A stretch of DNA of 64,000 bases from Ekhidna sp051379705 (GTDB lineage: Bacteria; Bacteroidota; Bacteroidia; Cytophagales; Cyclobacteriaceae), in assembly GCF_051379705.1 (NCBI RefSeq), contig NZ_CP179868.1:930001-994000 (forward strand), written 5' to 3'. Position 1 is the first letter of the stretch; each line of letters begins with the position of its first letter. Positions 7,799 through 13,839 of the stretch are shown one piece after another. Under the pieces are notes generated by a model. The model saw only the letters and a program-made list of their open reading frames with translations, had not been told where the DNA came from and did no database searches. Both the position numbers and the translations under genes were made by a program.

Positions 7799-10576
7799 AT
7801 GAATACATATCAAGATTACATCAAGGAGATAGAGGAGCGAAAAAATCAGGGGCTTCAACCAAAGCCGATTGATGATGCTGCATTACTAAGCGAAATCATT
7901 TTACAAATAAAAGATGCCGGGAATACTCACAGAAAAGATTCCCTCAAGTTCTTTATTTACAACACCTTACCTGGTACTACCAGTGCTGCAGGTGAGAAGG
8001 CTAAGTTCCTAAAAGAAATCATTCTTGGTGAATCTGTGGTGGAAGAAATTACTCCGAAATTTGCCTTTGAATTGCTATCTCACATGAAAGGCGGTCCTTC
8101 CATTGAAGTGCTACTTGATTTAGCATTAGGCTCCGATGCTTCAATTGCAGCAGAAGCAGCAAAGGTTCTAAAAACGCAAGTTTATCTATATGATGCAGAT
8201 TACGCCCGGCTTAAAGAAGCCTTTGAGGCCGGAAATGACATTGCTAAGGAACTACTGGAAAGCTACGCAAAGGCTGAATTCTTCACTCACCTTCCGGATG
8301 TAGAAGAAGAAATTCAGATTGTAACGTTCATCGCCGGAGAAGGGGACATTTCTACTGACTTGCTTTCACCAGGTGCAGACGCTCATTCAAGATCAGATCG
8401 AGAATTACATGGTCAGTGCATTTTCGAACACAACAAGGAAATGCAAAGTGAACTGAAAGCTTTGAAAGAAAAACATCCGGACAAGCGTGTAATGCTCATC
8501 GCCGAGAAAGGAACCATGGGCGTAGGTTCATCTAGAATGTCTGGTGTGAATAATGTCGCACTGTGGACAGGTATTCAATCGAGCCCGTATGTTCCATTCA
8601 TCAACATTGCTCCAATCATTGCAGGAACGAACGGCATCTCTCCTATTTTCCTGACTACAGTTGGTGTGACAGGAGGTATCGGAATTGACCTGAAAAATTG
8701 GGTGAAAAAGACGGATGCAGAAGGTAATGTCATCACGAATGCAGATGGAGAACCCGTTCTTGAAGAAGCTTACTCCGTGGCTACAGGTACTGTTCTTACC
8801 ATCAATACCAAAAAGAAGAAGCTGTACAATGGCGATCAAGAACTCATTGACATCTCAAGTTCACTGACTCCACAAAAAATGGAGTTCATCAAGGCTGGCG
8901 GTTCTTATGCGGTGGTATTCGGGAAAAAGCTCCAAACGTTTGCTGCTAAGACTTTAGGAATTGAAGCACCTCAAGTTTACGCTCCTTCAAAAGAGGTTTC
9001 GATAGAAGGTCAGGGATTGACAGCTGTGGAGAAAATATTTAACAAAAATGCAGTAGGCATAACTCCTGGAAAGACCTTGCATGCCGGCTCAGATGCACGA
9101 GTAGAAGTCAATATTGTTGGCTCGCAGGACACGACAGGTCTGATGACTTCACAGGAATTGGAAGCAATGGCTGCTACTACGATATCACCTATAGTAGATG
9201 GAGCTTACCAATCCGGGTGTCATACAGCCTCGGTTTGGGACGACAAGTCAAAAGCCAACATTCCAAAGCTCATGAAATTCATGAATGACTTTGGATTGAT
9301 TACCGGACGTGATCCAAAAGGCGTTTACCACGCAATGACGGATGTGATTCACAAAGTGTTGAATGACATTACAATTGACGATTGGGCCATCATTATCGGA
9401 GGAGATTCACATACTCGGATGTCAAAAGGCGTTGCCTTCGGTGCTGATTCCGGAACTGTTGCGCTTGCACTTGCGACCGGTGAAGCTTCCATGCCCATTC
9501 CACAATCTGTGAAAGTAACTTTCAAAGGAGAAATGAAGCCTTACATGGACTTCCGCGATGTGGTGCATGCAACGCAGCAACAAATGTTGAAGCAATTTGG
9601 CGGTGAAAATGTATTCCAGGGAAGAGTCATTGAGGTGCATCTAGGTACACTGACTGCCGATCAGGCTTTTACATTCACCGATTGGACTGCTGAGATGAAA
9701 GCCAAGGCTTCCATTTGTATTTCAGAAGATGAAACGCTGATTGAGTCATTGGAGATTGCCAAAGGCAGAATCCAGATCATGATTGAAAAAGGTATGGATA
9801 ATGAGCTAAAGGTTCTTCAAGGACTGGTTGATAAAGCAAACAAGCGAATCGCAGAAATCAGATCTGGTGACAAACCAGCACTCACGCCGGACTCCAATGC
9901 AAAATACCATGCTGAGGTGGTGGTAGATCTTGATATCGTAGGAGAACCAATGATTGCCGATCCTGATGTAAACAATGCAGATGTGTCAAAACGATACACG
10001 CACGATACCATCAGACCGCTTTCATTCTACGGCGGAACCAAAAAAGTAGACCTTGGTTTCGTAGGCTCTTGCATGGTGCATAAAGGCGATATGAAAATTC
10101 TTGCGCAAATGCTCAAGAACATTGAGCAGCAACATGGAAAAGTTGAATTCAAAGCACCACTTGTGGTCGCTCCTCCAACTTACAACATCGTGGATGAGTT
10201 GAAAGAAGAAGGCGACTGGGAAGTTCTTAAGAAATACTCCGGCTTTGAGTTTGATGATAACAATCCAAAAGCTGCCGCACGTACAAAGTACGAAAACATG
10301 CTATACCTGGAACGTCCGGGTTGCAACCTATGCATGGGAAATCAAGAGAAAGCCGAACCGGGCGATACGGTGATGGCTACATCTACTCGACTATTTCAGG
10401 GGAGAGTGGTGAAGGATTCCAATGAGAAAAAAGGAGAGTCTCTGCTTTCCTCCACGCCTGTGGTTGTACTTTCTACAATCCTTGGCCGCACGCCAACGAT
10501 GGAAGAATACGAAGCAGCTGTGCAGGGTATTGACCTGACCAAGTTTAAGCCTTCAACCAAGCAATTGGTGGCCTAA
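7799..10576 (+). CDS. acnB: Aconitate hydratase B / 2-methylisocitrate dehydratase
   Basis: 925 residues. The N-terminal HEAT-like domain (about 1-165), then the swivel domain (HGQCIFEH, KGTMGVGSSRMSGVNN) and the catalytic domains follow the AcnB order, not the AcnA order. Substrate and cluster motifs are visible: GGDSHTRMSKGVAFGADSGT, GFVGSCMVHKGD and RPGCNLCMGNQ, which carry the three cysteines binding the [4Fe-4S] cluster. It interconverts citrate and isocitrate in the TCA cycle and, in many bacteria, also acts on 2-methylisocitrate. It is somewhat longer than E. coli AcnB (865 residues), partly through an insertion around 300-350. A strong terminator follows. The second aconitase, acnA, lies 3.3 kb downstream, separated by an accessory block. 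Confidence 0.97.
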   Translation: MNTYQDYIKEIEERKNQGLQPKPIDDAALLSEIILQIKDAGNTHRKDSLKFFIYNTLPGTTSAAGEKAKFLKEIILGESVVEEITPKFAFELLSHMKGGPSIEVLLDLALGSDASIAAEAAKVLKTQVYLYDADYARLKEAFEAGNDIAKELLESYAKAEFFTHLPDVEEEIQIVTFIAGEGDISTDLLSPGADAHSRSDRELHGQCIFEHNKEMQSELKALKEKHPDKRVMLIAEKGTMGVGSSRMSGVNNVALWTGIQSSPYVPFINIAPIIAGTNGISPIFLTTVGVTGGIGIDLKNWVKKTDAEGNVITNADGEPVLEEAYSVATGTVLTINTKKKKLYNGDQELIDISSSLTPQKMEFIKAGGSYAVVFGKKLQTFAAKTLGIEAPQVYAPSKEVSIEGQGLTAVEKIFNKNAVGITPGKTLHAGSDARVEVNIVGSQDTTGLMTSQELEAMAATTISPIVDGAYQSGCHTASVWDDKSKANIPKLMKFMNDFGLITGRDPKGVYHAMTDVIHKVLNDITIDDWAIIIGGDSHTRMSKGVAFGADSGTVALALATGEASMPIPQSVKVTFKGEMKPYMDFRDVVHATQQQMLKQFGGENVFQGRVIEVHLGTLTADQAFTFTDWTAEMKAKASICISEDETLIESLEIAKGRIQIMIEKGMDNELKVLQGLVDKANKRIAEIRSGDKPALTPDSNAKYHAEVVVDLDIVGEPMIADPDVNNADVSKRYTHDTIRPLSFYGGTKKVDLGFVGSCMVHKGDMKILAQMLKNIEQQHGKVEFKAPLVVAPPTYNIVDELKEEGDWEVLKKYSGFEFDDNNPKAAARTKYENMLYLERPGCNLCMGNQEKAEPGDTVMATSTRLFQGRVVKDSNEKKGESLLSSTPVVVLSTILGRTPTMEEYEAAVQGIDLTKFKPSTKQLVA

Positions 10577-10599
10577 ATCCAGCTAAATATTGAAAATGA

Positions 10600-10641
10600 A
10601 AGCCCGGGTCCATGACTTTGTTATTGACTTGGGCTTTTTTG
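10600..10641 (+). terminator. Rho-independent terminator of acnB
   Basis: AAGCCCGGGTC and GACTTGGGCTT form an imperfect stem, followed directly by TTTT, 24 nt after the acnB stop. Confidence 0.75.
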
Positions 10642-10695
10642 TTGGGATTAGAATGATGGGAGGAAACGGTATATTTGGGATATCACCGGAATAGA

Positions 10696-11619
10696 ATGGC
10701 GGAATACTTTAGCGATAATGAACTAGGCAAACAAGAAAGAGTAAAAGAAGAATTACCTGTTTCTGTATGGAATGGTATTGTTGCCGTTTATGAAAAATTC
10801 AAAGCTGAAAATCACTTTTCTTCCAGTTTCCCGGAGCAATGTCCTGATAGATTGGGCATTTGTGGATTCGATGATTCATTATTCGAAGATAGAGTCAAAG
10901 CCGAAATTCCTAACCTTAATGTTCCTATCCAGAGGAAACAAGAAGAGGTTCCCGTTTTTATGGAATGGGAAAGTAGAACAGTTAAAACCGTAGTTGATAA
11001 GTACTCAACCCTAGATTTTTTGGAGTTTTGTCATCAACACATAAAAAAGCCAATTAAGGGTACTTTTCATGATTTTTTCGGACATTATCATTTAACGTTT
11101 CAGGATGATCTTGAGACGAAAAAAGTATTCAGAGATGAATTAAATAAATTATTTGAACGAAATGGAATAGTATTTTTTCTTAATAACCAAGGTCAAATTA
11201 ACAGAACTACTCCTGAAGTATTTCAAACTCTAACCAACAAAATTTTTCAAACTCCGGATCATCGACTAAACGAACTTACTGAACTGGCATACGATAAATT
11301 TATCTTACCCAAATTGGACGACAGGATAAATGCTCTTGAAAAAATATGGGATGCATTTGAAAGGGTTAAAACTTATTACAGCTCTAAGAAAAACGTGTCA
11401 GCTGACCAACTCTTGGATTTAGTATCAAAGGGTAACACTCATCTAAAAGACGAACTTACGAAAGAAGCGAAATCCTTGACTGATATAGGCAATAAATTTC
11501 AAATTAGACACTTCGAAACAGATAAAATTGAAATTACCGATAACAAGCACATTGACTACCTATTTTACAGAATGATAAGTTTAATTCACCTCATCCTCAC
11601 AGAACTTGAACTTGAATAA
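10696..11619 (+). CDS. AbiJ-like accessory protein A with HEPN-like C-terminal domain
   Basis: 307 residues from the ATG at 10696; a TTG-initiated extension to 10675 adds only seven residues and is less likely. Residues about 95-165 (STLDFLEFCHQHIKKP, FHDFFGHYHL, LNKLFERNGIVFFLNN) form an N-terminal module that reminds me of proteins near abortive-infection AbiJ families. This is recollection, not a search result. Residues about 193-307 form a helical domain (ALEKIWDAFERVKTYYS, then IGNKFQIRHFETDKIEIT and HIDYLFYRMISLIHLIL) that recurs in the 298-residue protein encoded 0.45 kb downstream. The domain resembles HEPN-type Abi C-terminal domains with an N-x5-H core. The base composition is AT-rich compared with the flanking aconitase genes. 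No signal or membrane segment is present. A role in phage defence is inferred only. Confidence 0.6.
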   Translation: MAEYFSDNELGKQERVKEELPVSVWNGIVAVYEKFKAENHFSSSFPEQCPDRLGICGFDDSLFEDRVKAEIPNLNVPIQRKQEEVPVFMEWESRTVKTVVDKYSTLDFLEFCHQHIKKPIKGTFHDFFGHYHLTFQDDLETKKVFRDELNKLFERNGIVFFLNNQGQINRTTPEVFQTLTNKIFQTPDHRLNELTELAYDKFILPKLDDRINALEKIWDAFERVKTYYSSKKNVSADQLLDLVSKGNTHLKDELTKEAKSLTDIGNKFQIRHFETDKIEITDNKHIDYLFYRMISLIHLILTELELE

Positions 11620-11804
11620 AATTTGCTTAACTGATGCTATGAATGAATGGAGTTTTATCGGTCAGGATATTTTTGTGGGAGGGATTGGAAAGTCCGACAC
11701 AAGTAATAATTTTGAAATAAAGCGTCTCTGAGGGGATTGAGAGGTTAGCGTTTTCTAATTGCCACTCATCGTTGCTGGATGTTAACACCACTAGACAGAG
11801 AAAT

Positions 11805-12062
11805 ATGGATAACTCAGAAAAATTTCTAGCAAACACGATTACTAGGCTAGCTAAAGTCATAAATTTAACTAGCTTGAAGGGATATCTGAGTGAACTTAGA
11901 TCATACGAGGACTCGAATGAACTTAAGAAACCTGAAGAATTTGAAAAACTAATTGATAGAATTTGCAAAGAATTGCCTGATGAATATTCTGAAAAGATCA
12001 AATCAATTAGATTCTATCAAAAGCAAGAAGATTATGAAGGCTTAGATGACTTACCTTTCTAG
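11805..12062 (+). CDS. Small hypothetical protein between the two AbiJ-like genes
   Basis: 85 residues from the ATG at 11805; a TTG start at 11772 would add 11 residues. I do not recognise the family. It is hydrophilic and predicted mostly helical (MDNSEKFLANTITRLAKVIN, PEEFEKLIDRICKELPDEYS) with an acidic C terminus (EDYEGLDDLPF). The stop lies 8 bp before the start of the next AbiJ-like gene, so the two are probably co-transcribed and the small protein may be its partner or regulator. Composition is AT-rich like its neighbours. It could also be an antitoxin-sized component, but no DNA-binding motif is evident. Confidence 0.55.
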   Translation: MDNSEKFLANTITRLAKVINLTSLKGYLSELRSYEDSNELKKPEEFEKLIDRICKELPDEYSEKIKSIRFYQKQEDYEGLDDLPF

Positions 12063-12070
12063 TCTAACAA

Positions 12071-12967
12071 ATGAGTACTCAATTCATTGAAGGATCGGTC
12101 AAGCAAGGAATAGCAATAATTGAAGATTATATTTTCAAACAAGGTGCTGATGAAACTAATCCAGAAGACATTAAAGTATTGAAACTACTTAAATGTCGAG
12201 TGAACAATCCTGATTTTGAATACGAATTGGCAGAAATGATATGTGGCGAAGGTGAAAACCCCTTCCCATATCGAAGCTCCTTTTATTTAACATCATTTTT
12301 TGAACGATTGAACTTGGATTTCCAACACGACGGGACTACTAGGAGATTTTGGGTTGAGAGTGTATTGAAGCAGTTAAACATCAAACAAGTCGCTTCTATA
12401 ATTAAAAAAGGTCTCTTTTATAAAAAAGATTTTAAAAAAAATCCGAAAGATAAAAACATTTCCTTCGAGGAGAATTATGCCAGAGCTATTGAGACATTTC
12501 AAAACTTTATTGACGAATCCATTAATGCAAATGAAGAAATTGATTTAGCCCATTTGCTAAACATGAATGTAAATACTGACTTGCTTTTCAATCAAGAAAG
12601 TAACACCAATGATCAAGAGCTTAATGAGTTAATTAATGAGGCTAAGAGTAGATTTTTAAAGCCAAATGATAAGCAAATTGCTTTAGAAAAAATCTGGGAC
12701 GCCTTTGAGAGAGTGAAAACATATTACAGTGGTGATAAAAAGAAATCATCAACTCAATTAATATCTAAAATATCTACTGACATTGATAAAGATGAGTTCA
12801 ACAATGAGTTTATCACACTAACAAAAATTGGTAATAACTATAGAATAAGACATCATGAAACTGATAAGAAGGAACTAACTGATGTTCGTCAGATAGATTA
12901 TTTGTTTTTCAGAGTATTATCACTTATTGACTTATGCATAATAAAAATTAGAGAAAGTGGTGACTAG
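12071..12967 (+). CDS. AbiJ-like accessory protein B with HEPN-like C-terminal domain
   Basis: 298 residues. The N-terminal half differs from that of protein A: FPYRSSFYLTSFFERLNLDF followed by HDGTTRRFWVESVLKQLN recalls the AbiJ-NTD class of modules, and the Lys-rich GLFYKKDFKKNPKDKN follows. The C-terminal domain from about 190 onward is homologous to that of protein A: ALEKIWDAFERVKTYYS is identical in both, and IGNNYRIRHHETDKKELTD and QIDYLFFRVLSLIDL match with conservative changes. The shared codons differ by many synonymous changes, so this is not a recent duplication. It lies 8 bp after the 85-residue gene. There is no membrane segment. After its stop comes a long gene-free repeat tract. 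Family naming is by recollection; the shared domain is seen directly. Confidence 0.6.
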   Translation: MSTQFIEGSVKQGIAIIEDYIFKQGADETNPEDIKVLKLLKCRVNNPDFEYELAEMICGEGENPFPYRSSFYLTSFFERLNLDFQHDGTTRRFWVESVLKQLNIKQVASIIKKGLFYKKDFKKNPKDKNISFEENYARAIETFQNFIDESINANEEIDLAHLLNMNVNTDLLFNQESNTNDQELNELINEAKSRFLKPNDKQIALEKIWDAFERVKTYYSGDKKKSSTQLISKISTDIDKDEFNNEFITLTKIGNNYRIRHHETDKKELTDVRQIDYLFFRVLSLIDLCIIKIRESGD

Positions 12968-12970
12968 CAG

Positions 12971-13003
12971 CCTCCGCTATCGCAAGTTTGCGACTTGTGC
13001 TTT
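12971..13003 (+). repeat. REP-like hairpin element, copy 1
   Basis: CCTCCGCTATCGCAAGTTTG continues into CGACTTGTGCTTT. The core GCAAGT-TTGCG-ACTTGTGC folds into a short hairpin. It is 4 bp after the stop of AbiJ-like gene B. Confidence 0.75.
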
Positions 13004-13017
13004 TTAGTATATGACCT

Positions 13018-13049
13018 CCTCCGCTAGCGCAAGTTTATAACTTGTGCTT
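13018..13049 (+). repeat. REP-like hairpin element, copy 2
   Basis: CCTCCGCTAGCGCAAGTTTA continues into TAACTTGTGCTT. The stem GCGCAAGT/ACTTGTGC is the same as in copy 1, with the loop changed to TTATA. Confidence 0.75.
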
Positions 13050-13085
13050 CTTCCTATCTACCACAAGCGCCAATACCATTCATGA

Positions 13086-13125
13086 GATTCCTGAATCCTT
13101 CCTTCCGTAAGGCTCAGGAATGACG
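13086..13125. repeat. Inverted-repeat element, copy 1 (ATTCCTGA...TCAGGAAT)
   Basis: GATTCCTGAATCC and CTCAGGAATGACG flank a central CCTTCCGTAAGG. The same arms recur in the copy starting at 13235, consistent with a dispersed palindromic element. Confidence 0.65.
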
Positions 13126-13234
13126 TTCCAAATCAGAGGTATTCGTCATTCCGGCTACTGTACCGCACCCATTCGTTATTCCGGTTTTCGAAGAATGAGA
13201 AATACCGGAATCTCTTATTAGATCCTACTTAGAA

Positions 13235-13271
13235 ATTCCTGAATTCCGCGTTCGCTTCATCAGGAATGACG
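13235..13271. repeat. Inverted-repeat element, copy 2 (ATTCCTGA...TCAGGAAT)
   Basis: ATTCCTGAATTCCGCG and CATCAGGAATGACG share both arms with the copy starting at 13086 but have a different centre. Between the two copies lie partial TCATTCCGG/ACCGGAATCTC fragments of the same style. Confidence 0.65.
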
Positions 13272-13328
13272 ATTAAAGCAATTCAAGAACCAAGCATATC
13301 CTACCTAGCGAGGAAGTTACTTTCCCGT

Positions 13329-13360
13329 CCTCCACTAGCGCAAGTTTGCAACTTCTGCTT
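13329..13360 (+). repeat. REP-like hairpin element, copy 3
   Basis: CCTCCACTAGCGCAAGTTTG continues into CAACTTCTGCTT. The hairpin is slightly degenerate compared with copies 1 and 2 (ACTTCTGC for ACTTGTGC). Confidence 0.7.
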
Positions 13361-13420
13361 CCCGTCCCCTTTTAGGTCCGTCCGTACAAACCTTTTACCG
13401 CAGGATACCAGCAACATCAC

Positions 13421-13640
13421 TGCATGAATCCCTTGCAGTCGTGCATAAAGCACTTACATCGTTGCATGAGCGACTTACAGTCATACATAAAGCACTTACA
13501 TCGCTGCATGAAGGACTTACAGTCGTGCATGAAGGACTTACATCGTTGCATAAACGACTTGCATCATTGCATGAAGCACTTACATCAATGCATGAAGGAC
13601 TTGCATCGTTGCATAAAGCACTTACATTAATGCATAAACT
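13421..13640. repeat. 21-bp minisatellite, about 10.5 units
   Basis: Ten contiguous 21-bp units plus a partial one, consensus TGCATRAAGSACTTACATCG plus one base, beginning at 13421, 13442, 13463 and so on to 13610. Units differ at 2-6 positions. Because 21 is a multiple of 3, no unit introduces a stop in several frames, giving repeat-driven open frames on both strands (68 and 84 codons plus, 97 codons minus). It ends about 200 bp upstream of the acnA start. Confidence 0.88.
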
Positions 13641-13839
13641 CCTCCTCTGCTTACGCGGAAGTTCTTCCGTGTCAACCCAGCCATCCAAACCTTAAAAACC
13701 GTCCCTTCAGGAGTTCCATCAGCAATTTCCAAGCGCACACCGTTTTTCAGGTTTTGGAAGTGTGACAAAGGGCCTGAGAAACTAAACAAACCCAATTCCT
13801 GTTTATCTTTAGAATCGTAAACCTTAAAACAGAATATAC

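Larger units (their letters stand above)
12968..13839. other. Gene-free tract of repeats between the accessory block and acnA
   Basis: 872 bp with no supported gene. It contains three copies of a hairpin-forming REP-like element, two copies of an ATTCCTGA/TCAGGAAT inverted element with related TCATTCCGG fragments, and a 21-bp minisatellite. About 200 bp of unique sequence precede acnA. Open frames here arise from the repeats. Confidence 0.7.

Noticed and set aside
10675..10695. TTG start for AbiJ-like gene A
   Set aside because: The ATG at 10696 follows closely and needs no rare start codon.
11639..11731. 30-codon micro-ORF upstream of the 85-residue gene
   Set aside because: It starts with ATG and has a sensible translation (NEWSFIGQDIFVGGIGKSD), but it has no support for expression; it could be a leader or remnant.
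13421..13640. CRISPR array
   Set aside because: The 21-bp units are contiguous and have no unique spacers; no cas genes are in the window.
13395..13695. Protein-coding genes across the minisatellite (68, 84 and 97 codons)
   Set aside because: Open frames exist on both strands only because the repeat unit is a multiple of 3 and lacks stops; no start or export features support one of them.
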